Source: JADJPO01 sp963724535 (GTDB taxonomy: Bacteria; Actinomycetota; Actinomycetes; Actinomycetales; Kineosporiaceae). Taken from it: 64,000 nt of DNA. The stretch spans positions 62,001 to 126,000 of the forward strand of contig CAVRVD010000002.1 in NCBI GenBank assembly GCA_963724535.1, written 5' to 3'. The position numbers and the translations under genes were made by a program. Positions 7,534 to 16,349 of this stretch are shown in pieces. The notes beneath the pieces were generated by a model. That model was not told the DNA's origin. It made no database searches and saw only the letters and a list, made by a program, of their open reading frames with translations. The first letter of the stretch is position 1, and every line of letters starts with the position of its first letter.

Positions 7534-8970
7534 TCACCGCGTCGCCCCCGTGACCAGCCATGCGGCGCCGCGCTCGCGCCGTCCGAGGAACACCGCCCGG
7601 GCGAGCATGAAGCACGCCGTCCACGACACCCACGCCCAGACCAGCCCGGCGGTCCCGGACGGTGCGTACGCGGCGACGGCCAGCGCCACCGGCAGGTAGA
7701 CCAGCACCTGCACCACGCCGGCCAGGGCCAGGTAGCGGCCGTCCCCGGCGCCGATCAGCACGCCGTCCAGGACGAACACGTACCCGGCCAGCGGCTGGCC
7801 CAGCGCCGCCACCACCAGGGCGGCGCCCATCGCCGTCCAGACCGCCGGGTCGTCGACGAACAGCGGCCCGAGCCAGCCCCGGACGACGAGCAGCAGCACT
7901 GCGAGCAGCGCGCCGGTCCACAGTCCCCAGCGGATCATCATCGCGGTCATCGCCCGGGCGCCCGAGACGTCACCGGCGCCCAGAGCGCGACCGGTCAGTG
8001 CCTGTGCGGCGATCGCGATGGCGTCGAGGGTGAGGGCGAGCAGCGTCCAGATCGAGATGACCACCTGGTGGGCGGCCAGCGCCACGTCGCCTTTGGTCGC
8101 CACCACCCAGGTGCTGATCAGGATCGCCGCGCGCAGGGCCAGGGTGCGCACCAGCAGCGGCACGCCGGAGCGCCCGGCACCGAGGATGCCCGCCCGGTCC
8201 GGGCGCAACGAGGCACCGTGCCGGCGGGCGGCCCGGACCACCACCACGGCGATCGCCAGGGCCATGCCGATCTGGGTGAGCGACGTGCCCAACCCGGAGC
8301 CGGCGATCTCCAGGCGCGGCGCGGGGCCGAGGCCGTGCACGAGTACCAGCGACGCCACGGCGTTCGACGCGGCGCCGACCGAGGCCACCCAGAGTGGGGT
8401 CCGGGTGTCCTGCAGGCCGCGCAGCACCCCGGTCCCGGCTAGGACGACGAGCATCGCCGGGACGCCGGGCAGCGAGGTGCGCAGGTAGGTCGCGGCCTGC
8501 CCGGCGACGTCCGGTGAAGGGTTGAACAGGCCGACGAGGCCGGGGGCCGCCGGGACGGCCAGGACGGCGACCGGCACGCCGATGGCCAGCGCCAGCCACA
8601 TGCCGTCCACACCCTGGGTCAGCGCGCCGGGCACGTCGCCGGCGCCGAGGCGGCGAGCGACCGAGGCCGTGGTGCCGTAGGCGAGGAAGATGAACAGGGT
8701 GACAGCGGTGGCCAGGATGGCGCCGGCCACCCCGAGCCCGGCCAGCGGCACGGTCCCGAGCCGGCCGACGATCGCCGAGTCGGCGAGCAGGAACAGCGGT
8801 TCGGCGACGAGGGCGCCCAACGCCGGGACGGCGAGCGCCAGCACCTCGCGAGCGGCCGCTGCCGAGTCGTCACGACCCGGGCGGCCCCTGGGGTTCTGCG
8901 GCTCGCCGGTCCGCCCCGTGCCGTTGGCGGCGCGGGGCTCGTCGGGCGACACGCCAGGGGAGTCGGACAC
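7534..8970 (-). CDS. MATE-family efflux transporter (DinF-like)
   Basis: This is a 478-residue inner-membrane antiporter of the MATE/DinF group, which exports drugs or metabolites using Na+ or H+ gradients. About twelve hydrophobic segments are present. The first repeat opens with ALAVPALGALVAEPLFLLAD and the motif AIVGRLGTVPLAGLGVAG. GTG at 8970 was preferred to GTG 9135 because it follows GGAGGGAAG and because the extra 55 residues would be encoded by the dnaB promoter region with its DnaA-box-like sites. The gene faces away from dnaB, the usual neighbour arrangement in several actinobacteria. Confidence 0.88.
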   Translation of the reverse strand: MSDSPGVSPDEPRAANGTGRTGEPQNPRGRPGRDDSAAAAREVLALAVPALGALVAEPLFLLADSAIVGRLGTVPLAGLGVAGAILATAVTLFIFLAYGTTASVARRLGAGDVPGALTQGVDGMWLALAIGVPVAVLAVPAAPGLVGLFNPSPDVAGQAATYLRTSLPGVPAMLVVLAGTGVLRGLQDTRTPLWVASVGAASNAVASLVLVHGLGPAPRLEIAGSGLGTSLTQIGMALAIAVVVVRAARRHGASLRPDRAGILGAGRSGVPLLVRTLALRAAILISTWVVATKGDVALAAHQVVISIWTLLALTLDAIAIAAQALTGRALGAGDVSGARAMTAMMIRWGLWTGALLAVLLLVVRGWLGPLFVDDPAVWTAMGAALVVAALGQPLAGYVFVLDGVLIGAGDGRYLALAGVVQVLVYLPVALAVAAYAPSGTAGLVWAWVSWTACFMLARAVFLGRRERGAAWLVTGATR

Positions 8971-9374
8971 GCCAGAGCTTTCTTCCCTCCACAGTCGGTG
9001 GACGCCGTCGATGCAGGTCACCCAGAGGATGCAGACGTTGTCATCAAGGTCTGTCCCCAGTTCTGTCCACAACCTGTGGATGAACCGCGGGGGTCGTCCA
9101 CGCCTCGTCCACAGAGGATCGCAGACCACCCACACCCGGTGCTTGCGGGGCGTCGCCGCCCGGTTCTACGGTCGGGCGTCGTTCGGCGATCGGCGACATC
9201 AGTGCGACCCGATGGGTCGGACCACGGGGACGACGGGCCGCTCGGCAGGTGGGCCTGCTCGGCTCGTCGTGTCGGGCGAAACTGTCGGACCCACCGGGTA
9301 CTCCTGTCGCCAGCACCACGACGTACGACGACCAGGCCGGTCGTCGCCGGCGACGGGAAGGGAGGCCCACCGCA
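8971..9374 (+). promoter_or_regulatory. dnaB/MATE divergent control region with DnaA-box-like sites
   Basis: No gene is supported in these 404 nt. They carry a cluster of near-matches to the DnaA box TTRTCCACA: CCCTCCACA (8985-8993), CTGTCCACA (9063-9071), the inverted CTGTGGATG (9074-9082), TCGTCCACG (9094-9102) and TCGTCCACA (9105-9113). Four fall within 51 nt. DnaA control of replication genes is known in bacteria, so control of dnaB is plausible but inferred. The dnaB ribosome binding site GGAGG is at 9361-9365. Confidence 0.4.
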
Positions 9375-10742
9375 GTGTCGCTCACCGACCTGGAGCTGCC
9401 CAGTGGTGAGGTCCCCTCGGAGGACTTCGGCCGAACCCCGCCGCAGGACGTCGCGGCCGAGCAGAGTGTGCTCGGCGGCATGCTGCTGTCCAAGGACGCG
9501 ATCGCCGACGTCGTCGAGGTGCTGCGCGGGGTCGACTTCTACCGCCCCGCCCATGAGCTGGTCTACGAGGCGGTCCTCGACCTGTACGGACGGGGTGAGC
9601 CGGCCGATGCGGTGACCGTGGCGGCCGCGCTGACCAAGCGGGGCGAGCTGGGTCGGGTCGGTGGCGCCGCCTACCTGCACACGCTGCTATCGAGTGTGCC
9701 GACCGCGGCGAACGCCGGCTACTACGCCCGGATCGTGCACGAGCGGGCGGTGCTGCGCCGGCTGGTCCAGGCCGGCACGAAGATCGTCCAGCTCGGGTAC
9801 GCGACCGACGGCGGCGACGTCGACGAGCTCGTCAACGCAGCGCAGGCCGAGGTGTACGCGGTCACCGAGCGGCGTCAGAGCGAGGACTACGCACCGATCT
9901 CGGAGATCATCGAGGCGACGATCGACGAGATCGAGGCCTCCAGCCACCGCGGCGACGGCATGGTCGGGGTACCGACCGGGTTCGCCGACCTGGACCGGCT
10001 GACCAACGGGTTCCACCCGGGGCAGATGATCGTCATCGCCGCTCGCCCGGCGGTGGGTAAATCGACTGTGGGACTTGATGTCTGCAGATCGGCGTCGATC
10101 CACCACAACCTGCCGTCGGTGATCTTCAGCCTGGAGATGAGTCGCACCGAGATCACGATGCGGATGCTGTCCGCCGAGGCCCGGATCCCGTTGCAGAACA
10201 TGCGCAAGGGCACAATGCGCGAGGAGGACTGGACCCGGCTGGCCCGCACCATGGGCGAGATCAACTCGGCGCCGCTGTTCATCGACGACTCGCCGAACAT
10301 GACGCTGATGGAGATCCGGGCCAAGTGCCGCCGGCTCAAGCAGCGGCACGGGCTCAAGCTCGTCGTCGTCGACTACCTGCAGCTGATGACGTCCGGGAAG
10401 AAGGTCGAGTCGCGTCAGCAGGAGGTCAGCGAGTTCTCCCGAGCACTGAAGCTGCTCGCCAAGGAGCTCGAGGTCCCGGTGATCGCGATCAGCCAGCTGA
10501 ACCGTGGCCCGGAGCAGCGCACCGACAAGAAGCCGATGGTGTCCGACCTGCGCGAGTCGGGCAGCATAGAACAGGACGCCGACATGGTGATCCTGTTGCA
10601 CCGCGAGGACATGTACGAGAAGGAGTCGCCCCGCGCCGGCGAGGCCGACTTCATCGTCGCCAAGCACCGCAACGGCCCCACCGACACCATCACGGTCGCC
10701 TTCCAGGGGCACTACTCGCGGTTCGTCGACATGGCGAACTGA
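9375..10742 (+). CDS. dnaB: Replicative DNA helicase DnaB
   Basis: DnaB is the hexameric helicase that unwinds DNA ahead of the replisome. The 455-residue protein has the N-terminal primase-binding domain (PPQDVAAEQSVLGGMLLSKD), Walker A ARPAVGKST near residue 220, Walker B LVVVDYLQLM, and the C-terminal SDLRESGSIEQDADMVILLHR. There is no intein. The GTG at 9375 follows GGAGG by 9 nt; the upstream extension to 9249 is non-coding in character. A short patch at 10057-10092, just inside the P-loop, uses codons such as AAA, CTT, GAT and AGA that are rare elsewhere in the gene. A small CCCT/AGGG hairpin (10756-10767) follows the stop. Confidence 0.97.
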   Translation: MSLTDLELPSGEVPSEDFGRTPPQDVAAEQSVLGGMLLSKDAIADVVEVLRGVDFYRPAHELVYEAVLDLYGRGEPADAVTVAAALTKRGELGRVGGAAYLHTLLSSVPTAANAGYYARIVHERAVLRRLVQAGTKIVQLGYATDGGDVDELVNAAQAEVYAVTERRQSEDYAPISEIIEATIDEIEASSHRGDGMVGVPTGFADLDRLTNGFHPGQMIVIAARPAVGKSTVGLDVCRSASIHHNLPSVIFSLEMSRTEITMRMLSAEARIPLQNMRKGTMREEDWTRLARTMGEINSAPLFIDDSPNMTLMEIRAKCRRLKQRHGLKLVVVDYLQLMTSGKKVESRQQEVSEFSRALKLLAKELEVPVIAISQLNRGPEQRTDKKPMVSDLRESGSIEQDADMVILLHREDMYEKESPRAGEADFIVAKHRNGPTDTITVAFQGHYSRFVDMAN

Positions 10743-11037
10743 GGCCTGCGCACTGCCCTTCGGAGGGGAAGGACCGGATCGCGACATCTCTCCGGCGTCG
10801 GCCTGCCGAGCCGACCGTTCTCTCGCCCCATTCCCGCATCCGCGACCAGACTGGACCGATGACAGGTGGCGGACGTCGGTGTGGGGGTGCGGGGCGATCG
10901 GACGCTGGAGCCGAAGGTCAGACATGACGTCGGCGCGGGCCTGGTCCGTTCACGGCAGCCCGGCTGCTTCCTGCCCGCCGGAGGCGCTCAGGGGACGCGG
11001 CGGGGACGGCGGACCTCGCACGGCATACCCTCGCGAC
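10743..11037 (+). other. Intergenic stretch downstream of dnaB
   Basis: I see no gene in these 295 nt. The end contains a TACCCT box (11026-11031) six bases before the GTG of the acetyltransferase gene, the spacing expected for a leaderless actinobacterial transcript. Confidence 0.5.
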
Positions 11038-11778
11038 GTGAGACAGGACGTGTTCGGACCGGGCTCGAAGCTCTCCGGTGTCGACGTGCATGGCCCCCTC
11101 GGCATGGTGCGGGACTGGCTGTTGTGGTGGTGGCCCCCTGACGAGGCGGCCGACGCAACCGTCCCCGCACCGGAGGAGGTCACGCTGCCGGACGGGACCG
11201 CGGCCTGGATCCGTCCGGTGCTCCCACGCGACCGTGAGCTGCACCGGAAGGCCTACGAGCAGCTGTCGGACAGGTCCAAGTACCAACGCTTCCTCGCCTC
11301 CGTGCCGCACCTCACCGACGAGCTTCTCGACCAGTTGGTCGACGACGTCGACGGCATCGACCACATGGCCGAATACCTGTTCATCGACGGCCAGCGGTCG
11401 CCCCTGCCGGTCGCCATCGGCCGGATCGTCCGCTACCCGGACCACCCGGACACGGCGGACATCGCGATCACGGTGCAGGACGACTGGCAGGGCCACGGCA
11501 TCGCGACCACCCTGCTGAGGATCCTGGTCGATCGACGCCCCGAGGGGGTGACCAGGATCCTCACGGTCGTCTCCGCGGACAACGAGCCCTCCCGGCGGAT
11601 GCTCCGTCGGATCGGCGTCGCCCGACAGGAGACCCCGATCGGGGACGGCGTGGTCGAGTTCCGGATCAACCTGGTGGACGACGACGTCGACAGCCTCGCC
11701 GAGCTGCCGGCCCTGGACACGCCTGAGGACTGGCGGGTTCGGCTGCGAACCCGTGACCGGGTCTGCCCCTGGTTCTAG
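11038..11778 (+). CDS. GNAT-family N-acetyltransferase
   Basis: This 246-residue cytoplasmic protein carries a GNAT fold, which transfers an acyl group from acyl-CoA to an amine; the substrate is unknown. The beta-strand 4 and acyl-CoA loop read ITVQDDWQGHGIATTLLR, a standard Q-x-x-G-x-A motif, followed by LTVVSADNEPSRRMLRRIG. A Trp-rich segment DWLLWWWPPD lies near the N-terminus. The GTG at 11038 has a TACCCT -10 box six bases upstream, suggesting a leaderless message. An in-frame GTG at 11050 is the alternative. Confidence 0.82.
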   Translation: MRQDVFGPGSKLSGVDVHGPLGMVRDWLLWWWPPDEAADATVPAPEEVTLPDGTAAWIRPVLPRDRELHRKAYEQLSDRSKYQRFLASVPHLTDELLDQLVDDVDGIDHMAEYLFIDGQRSPLPVAIGRIVRYPDHPDTADIAITVQDDWQGHGIATTLLRILVDRRPEGVTRILTVVSADNEPSRRMLRRIGVARQETPIGDGVVEFRINLVDDDVDSLAELPALDTPEDWRVRLRTRDRVCPWF

Positions 11779-11804
11779 CGACCACGAGGCCTGTTCTGCT
11801 GTGA

Positions 11805-11832
11805 CACATCTGTTCCCCGGGCAACGGATGTG
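11805..11832. terminator. Hairpin between convergent genes
   Basis: CACATCTGTT (11805-11814) and AACGGATGTG (11823-11832) form a 10-bp stem, one pair being G-U, around the loop CCCCGGGC. It lies between the 3' ends of the acetyltransferase and SpoIID-domain genes, where it could terminate both transcripts. Confidence 0.5.
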
Positions 11833-11874
11833 CCACACCGTCTCTGCACCTGAGTGACCGAGAGGTCGGGGCGA

Positions 11875-13215
11875 TCAGGACAGCTCGAACGAGCGGTACC
11901 ACACCGCCGGTAGGCGCAACTTTGAGCGAAGCCTGGCGCCGCTGACCGTGGCCCGCCTGCCGTCGGCCGAGGTGGCGGTGACCGCGAGCGCCGCACCTGC
12001 GCGGTCCTTTCTCGTGACCGCGATCGAGGCGACGTCGGGCAGCCCGAAGACCGAGGTCACCGTGGCCATCGGCACCGTCCGTCGCCACCGGGCGAAACGG
12101 GGGTTGATGGCGCCGTCGATGCTCCACGGGTCGGGCGCGCCGCGCAGGTAGGGCACCGCCGTTCCCCAGGTCGAGCGCGCATCGCGGGTGCGCCCACCGG
12201 ACGAGGAGGAGTAGTACGCCCGGATCGGCCTGCCCCGGTGGAGCACCACGAGTGCGCGGGTGGACGAGGTCTGCGTCGCGGCCACCGCCTTCACCCAGCG
12301 CGGAGCAACCCGTTCGGCGTCCCAGCCGCGGTAGACCTGGCTGCGCTGGTCGTCCCACAGGTGGCAGCCGCCGCACGCCGTCGAGGTGCCGCCGCGGTAC
12401 TCGCTCAGGGCGTAGGTCCGGGCCGCGGTCACCTGCGCCTTCAACGCAGAGCTGTGCCAGGACTGCGGTACCTCGGCGATCCCGCGCAGGTACTCCCGAT
12501 GCAGGTTGAGCGTGAGCACGCCCGCGATCCGCGTCCGGCCGGTGGAGGCGGAGTTGGTGCGCCGCACCGGCACCAGCCGCAGCGCGCCGTGCCGGTAGCG
12601 GCGCTGCTTGGACGCCGTCGACCCCTCGTTCGTGCCGTCCGACGACACCGCGAGCACGCTTGCGGGCCCGCGCAGCCCGCGGGCCCCCGACCAGCGCACG
12701 GTGAGCGCACCGGTGGTGAACGATCGGGCCTGGCCGGCCGGTGGGGTCACGCCGACCCTCAGCCGGCCGCCGATCAGCGTGACCCGGACCGCGGCGCCGG
12801 GCCCGAGGGAGGTCACCCGCCGGCCGCCGTCGACGAGCTGCATCGCACCGCCCCCGTCCGCGATCGCCTCGGTGCGCAGCGCGACCGAGGTGCCGCGGTC
12901 GACGACGTTGACCCGCAGGTCGACGTTGTCCGGGTAGCGGGCGACGGTGGTGCCGGAGTAGTAGTGCCGCAGGATCGAGTTCGTCGACGCACCGGCCTTG
13001 GCCATCCCGAGAGCGCCGAACTGCGACATCCCGACGCCGTGCCCGAACCCGGACCCGGTGACCGTCACCGTGGCCCCGGTGGCCCCGGCTGCGGCCGCGG
13101 GTGCCGACCCCAGACCCTCCGCCCGAGCGGACGTCCCGGACAGCGAGGTGACCGCAACGAGTGCGGCCGTGATCCCGACCGTCAGCACCGTCCACACCGT
13201 CGACGGCCGCCGCAC
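11875..13215 (-). CDS. Secreted SpoIID/LytB-domain protein
   Basis: This 446-residue exported protein belongs to the SpoIID family, lytic transglycosylases acting on denuded glycan strands in sporulating Firmicutes and found as secreted wall proteins in actinobacteria. The GTG at 13215 gives a textbook signal peptide: an RRP n-region, a Leu/Ala/Val core and a SARA-EG cleavage site near residue 32. Family hallmarks are GSGFGHGVGMSQFGALGMAK, LREYLRGIAEVP-type sequence (seen as REYLRGIAEVPQSW), QVTAARTYAL and RAYYSSSSGGRT. In-frame starts at 13266 and 13314 are possible but would bury the signal peptide. Wall remodelling is inferred. Confidence 0.85.
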   Translation of the reverse strand: MRRPSTVWTVLTVGITAALVAVTSLSGTSARAEGLGSAPAAAAGATGATVTVTGSGFGHGVGMSQFGALGMAKAGASTNSILRHYYSGTTVARYPDNVDLRVNVVDRGTSVALRTEAIADGGGAMQLVDGGRRVTSLGPGAAVRVTLIGGRLRVGVTPPAGQARSFTTGALTVRWSGARGLRGPASVLAVSSDGTNEGSTASKQRRYRHGALRLVPVRRTNSASTGRTRIAGVLTLNLHREYLRGIAEVPQSWHSSALKAQVTAARTYALSEYRGGTSTACGGCHLWDDQRSQVYRGWDAERVAPRWVKAVAATQTSSTRALVVLHRGRPIRAYYSSSSGGRTRDARSTWGTAVPYLRGAPDPWSIDGAINPRFARWRRTVPMATVTSVFGLPDVASIAVTRKDRAGAALAVTATSADGRRATVSGARLRSKLRLPAVWYRSFELS

Positions 13216-13383
13216 GCCGCCCCCGCTGTCCCCTTCCGTCCGCGCGTCAGCGCACCCCGCAGTCACCTTTGGATCCCCCCAGAGCTGTGTCGCATGGTGT
13301 CGGTCCCTCAACATACTGTCACCACAGCCCGCGCCGGCCCGGCATTGACGGGCGCGGCTGGTCGCCGGCACGGTGGGCGGTCG

Positions 13384-13953
13384 CTACCCCTCGGGTCCGC
13401 CGCGGGACGGCGTGCCGCCGTCCGGGTAGCGCCGGGCGAGCAGGGCGCGGTTGTAGCGCTGCAGCATCACCGGATACCCGTTGAGCAGCACGTTGGTCGC
13501 CAGGGTGACGGCGGCCGCCAGCTGCCACCCGCGGGCGAGGTCGTGGACGACGACGGCGAGCAGGGCGACGAACAGCAGCGCGTGGCTCGCCTCGGCGGCC
13601 CGCATCCGCGCCTCGAGCGCGGCCAGAGCCTGTGGGGTGCTCCGGACCGGCAGGTGCAGGTGCGGGTTGAACGCGGCCAGCGGCCCGCGGCGTAGCAGGG
13701 CCTTGGCCGCCCGGACGCCGAGACGCTCGTATACCCGCCCGTCACGTTCCCAGCCGCGCAGCGCGTGGATGCGCGCGGGCAGGCGTGGCGGGAGTAGGTG
13801 GCTCGCCGTCCCGAGCCCGACCATCGGCAACCAGACGACGAGGACGGCGAACGCCACGCTGTCCCCGCCGAACGCGCCCGCCGACCACACCAGCAGGGCG
13901 CAGACGACGACGACGCTGACCACGGTGACGACGACGGCGCCCACGGACCGCAT
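13384..13953 (-). CDS. Small integral membrane protein, CrtO-acyltransferase-like
   Basis: The 189-residue product has about four membrane segments, beginning with a Val-rich one right after MRSVGAV. The soluble loop contains VYERLGVRAAKALLRRG and the end has NGYPVMLQRYNRALLARR. This pattern resembles the family of glycosyl-4,4'-diaponeurosporenoate acyltransferases (CrtO) and related uncharacterised actinobacterial proteins. No carotenoid genes are nearby, so the enzymatic role is unproven. An in-frame ATG at 14055 would add 34 residues. Confidence 0.55.
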   Translation of the reverse strand: MRSVGAVVVTVVSVVVVCALLVWSAGAFGGDSVAFAVLVVWLPMVGLGTASHLLPPRLPARIHALRGWERDGRVYERLGVRAAKALLRRGPLAAFNPHLHLPVRSTPQALAALEARMRAAEASHALLFVALLAVVVHDLARGWQLAAAVTLATNVLLNGYPVMLQRYNRALLARRYPDGGTPSRGGPEG

Positions 13954-14160
13954 CGGTCCATTCTGCGCGATGTCGACCCCGATCGACCCTGGTCCCAGCG
14001 TCAACACTGCCGCCAACGCGGAGGCAACCCCGCTCCCGCCGACTGCATCGCTCAACCCGACCCTCCGTGGCAGCCGGTGTCAAATACCGAACCCCGAGCG
14101 AGCAGTAGTGAAGGGTGAGGCCCTGAACCAAGTAACCGGACCGGGTCAGTCAGGTGGTAG

Positions 14161-14739
14161 CCGTCACCTCGTCCCCACGAGGACGTCGGGCGGCTGCCGT
14201 GGTGGCTGGCGCGCCTGCGTGCGGCGCACGAGCGGGCCTCGACCGGTGGCGATGCCCGGGTCGTCGCACCGGGACCTGCACACCGGCCCCTGCAGCTGGT
14301 CGACGCCCGCGACCTCGCCGGCTGGATGATCCGCTGCGCCGAGGACGGCACCGGTGGGGTGTTCAACGCGGTCAGCCCGCCGGGGCACACCAGGATCGAG
14401 GAGCTGCTGGAGACCTGTCGTGCCGTCACGGCGTTGCCGGATGCCGGTGGGACCGGTGCGGAGCTGGTCTGGCGGTCGCCTCAGGAGCTGGCCGGCGTGG
14501 GCGTGACGGGGTGGGTCGACCTGCCGATATGGGTGCCACCCACCGGCGAGCTGGCCGCCCTGCACGAGGCCGACGTGACCGCGGCGCTGCGGGCCGGGCT
14601 GCTGGTGCGCCCGGTCGCGCAGACGGTGCGCGACACCTGGACCTGGCTGGCGGCCGGTGGCGCTCATGACGGCAAGGGCGGCCGAGGGCCGTCCGGCCTC
14701 ACGCCCGAGCAGGAGGAGCAGCTGCTCGCGGGGCACTGA
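14161..14739 (+). pseudogene. NAD-dependent epimerase/reductase, C-terminal relic
   Basis: The frame beginning right after a stop at 14158-14160 reads HEDVGRLPWWLARLRA, then PLQLVDARDLAGWMIRCAE, GVFNAVSPPGHTRIEELLE and DLPIWVPPTGELAALHEADV. This is the C-terminal half of an extended SDR epimerase-like protein. The Rossmann half (about 150 residues with the GxxGxxG motif) is missing, and no start codon exists where one is needed. An ATG at 14326 gives only 137 residues and is unlikely to be functional. Confidence 0.75.
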
Positions 14740-14828
14740 GTGGCCGGTCGCCACCGGCGGAGGACCCCCTGCGGGACGAACCCGCTGCGGCTGGGGAACT
14801 CGCGGCCGCGGCCCCGTACGGGTGGAGC

Positions 14829-14983
14829 GGTGCGGTCGGTGTTGCGGACGTCGTAGGCCTCGACGCCCCGCTCGGGTCTTCGCCGAGGCGGGCGGAGCCC
14901 TGCGGCCGCTGGTCGCGGGAGTACTTGCCGGTCAGCCAGCCCCCACCCAGCGGGGACCAGGGCAGCAGCCCCGAGATGGCCAG
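14829..14983 (-). pseudogene. Aldo/keto reductase fragment with frameshift
   Basis: Read on the minus strand, this gives LAISGLLPWSPLGGGWLTGK then YSRDQRPQGSARLGED, and after a one-base shift near 14875, RGVEAYDVRNTDRT. These are consecutive pieces of the aldo/keto reductase fold (LPWSPLGGGxLTGK is a family hallmark). Both ends are missing. The fragment abuts the stop codon of the VOC gene at 14985. Confidence 0.72.
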
Positions 14984-14984
14984 G

Positions 14985-15335
14985 TCACGTGTTCTGCGCG
15001 TCGGTGGACTGGTCCATTACGTAGATGGTTGCTCCGGCCGGGTCCTGGTAGGTCGCCATGAAACCACCTGGGATCTCGGAGGGCTCGTGGACGACTCGCA
15101 GCGCGTCGGGACGGGTGGTGTCGAACTCCTGCACGCTGTCGACGACGAAGAGCGGCCCCACTGGTGCGGTCGGGTCGTTCGCGTCAAGCATGAGTTGGAC
15201 GTCGGTCCCGGGGAGTGTGAGCGCCACCGTCGCGTCGCCTTCGCGCCAGACCTCCTCACATCCGAGCCCATCGCGGTACAGGGCGAGCGACGCCTCCAGG
15301 TCAGAGGTCGGCGCAAGCAGGAACTCGAGCTTCAT
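14985..15335 (-). CDS. VOC-family (glyoxalase-like) protein
   Basis: The 116-residue protein is a single VOC domain: MKLEFLLAPTSDLEASLALY, a middle strand VALTLPGTDVQLMLD, and the end GGFMATYQDPAGATIYVMDQ. VOC proteins bind a metal and act as lyases, dioxygenases or antibiotic-binding proteins; this one lacks enough detail to say which. It is transcribed divergently from a TetR regulator across a 58-bp gap with an inverted repeat, so it is probably the regulator's target. Confidence 0.85.
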   Translation of the reverse strand: MKLEFLLAPTSDLEASLALYRDGLGCEEVWREGDATVALTLPGTDVQLMLDANDPTAPVGPLFVVDSVQEFDTTRPDALRVVHEPSEIPGGFMATYQDPAGATIYVMDQSTDAQNT

Positions 15336-15373
15336 GAGGCGTCCCCTCGTAGCGTAATGGGCTTCTCGGTGAG

Positions 15374-15388
15374 CATAACGGTATTATG
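15374..15388. promoter_or_regulatory. Operator-like inverted repeat between VOC and TetR genes
   Basis: CATAA (15374-15378) and TTATG (15384-15388) flank CGGTA. TATTAT at 15382-15387 is a perfect-looking -10 box for the TetR gene, whose ATG follows at 15394, so its message would be leaderless and the operator would cover the -10. It is AT-rich compared with its surroundings. Confidence 0.55.
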
Positions 15389-15393
15389 TTGTC

Positions 15394-15909
15394 ATGCGCC
15401 AGTGGGTCCCCGTGTCGACGTCTCCGAGGGGGAGGCTTGCTCTAGCGGCGGTGCGCGAGTTCGGCTCACGTGCCTTTGAGGAGGTGACCGTGGGTGAGCT
15501 GGCCGCCGCCGCGGACGTGACGACGGGCGCCCTATACCACCACTTCCAGAGCAAGTTGGGCTTGTATGTCTTCGTGCGCCGAGACGTGGAGAGGCGGCTG
15601 TTGGACCGAATGGAAGGTGCCGTCGCTGGGGCGGCCGGTGCAGACCCCCTCAACACGGCGATGGTCGTGGGCTTCGACTTCGCGGTGCGGCAGAGCTTCG
15701 TCCGGCTGCTCAGCGAACCCTCGCCGAGTCACGAGGAGGACCCGCTCTCGGAGCTCCTCACGGGACTGAGCCGTCCAGTTCCCCCGCCGATTGGGCAGAT
15801 GCTCGCATCGGCGTGGCGAACGGCGCTCTCCTCAGTCGCAGACGGAGGTTCCGTGGAGCAGGCTCGACAGTCGTTGCGTGCGTTGAACGTCCGACTCGAC
15901 GCACCGTGA
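15394..15909 (+). CDS. TetR-family transcriptional regulator
   Basis: This 171-residue regulator has an N-terminal helix-turn-helix: LALAAVREFGSRAFEEVTV, ELAAAADVTTGALYHHFQSK. The C-terminal ligand domain is Ala-rich and divergent. It probably represses itself and the divergent VOC gene through the CATAA-N5-TTATG site just before its start. The gene has somewhat lower GC than the core genes. Confidence 0.9.
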   Translation: MRQWVPVSTSPRGRLALAAVREFGSRAFEEVTVGELAAAADVTTGALYHHFQSKLGLYVFVRRDVERRLLDRMEGAVAGAAGADPLNTAMVVGFDFAVRQSFVRLLSEPSPSHEEDPLSELLTGLSRPVPPPIGQMLASAWRTALSSVADGGSVEQARQSLRALNVRLDAP

Positions 15910-16067
15910 GGGGCTCGGCAGCTGGGCAAGTGGGCAGGTGGGCTGCCCGGCCACCACGACAGTGACGGTCCACGAGCGCCGGACACCGGGGGTTTCGTGA
16001 GTGATGAGTCCCCACGGTGAGCCTGGGAATCATCCGTGGAAGACATGACCGACCAAAGGAGCGGGAC

Positions 16068-16349
16068 GTGGGCGACCTCTGGCCGATGGTGCACGCGGAA
16101 CGCGCGGCGCTGATCGACGACCTCGGGGATCTTGGCGACGAGGTGTGGGGGCAGCCGTCTCTGTGCGCAGAGTGGACGGTGCACGATGTCGTGGCCCACC
16201 TGATCGACGCGGCGATGACGACGCGCCTCCATTTCGTGGTCGGCCTCGCTCGGGCGGGATTCGGCTTCGACCGTCAGAACGCCCGAGGAGTGGCGCGCGA
16301 GCGCGGGGCCTCGCCGCAAGAGACGTTGGAGCGGCTTCGTCAGGTGGGG
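16068..16349 (+). pseudogene. Mycothiol-dependent maleylpyruvate isomerase-like, N-terminal relic
   Basis: The GTG at 16068, preceded by AAAGGAG, opens a frame reading MVHAERAALIDDLGDL, LCAEWTVHDVVAHLIDAAMT and GASPQETLERLRQV. This is the N-terminal four-helix part of the DinB/maleylpyruvate isomerase family. After residue 94 the similarity stops; the usual continuation with a conserved HGEDIRRP-type segment is absent and the frame runs into unrelated sequence. Confidence 0.68.

Noticed and set aside
9375..10742. Intein in dnaB
   Set aside because: The protein is a normal 455 residues with continuous conserved blocks; only a codon-usage patch remains at the P-loop.
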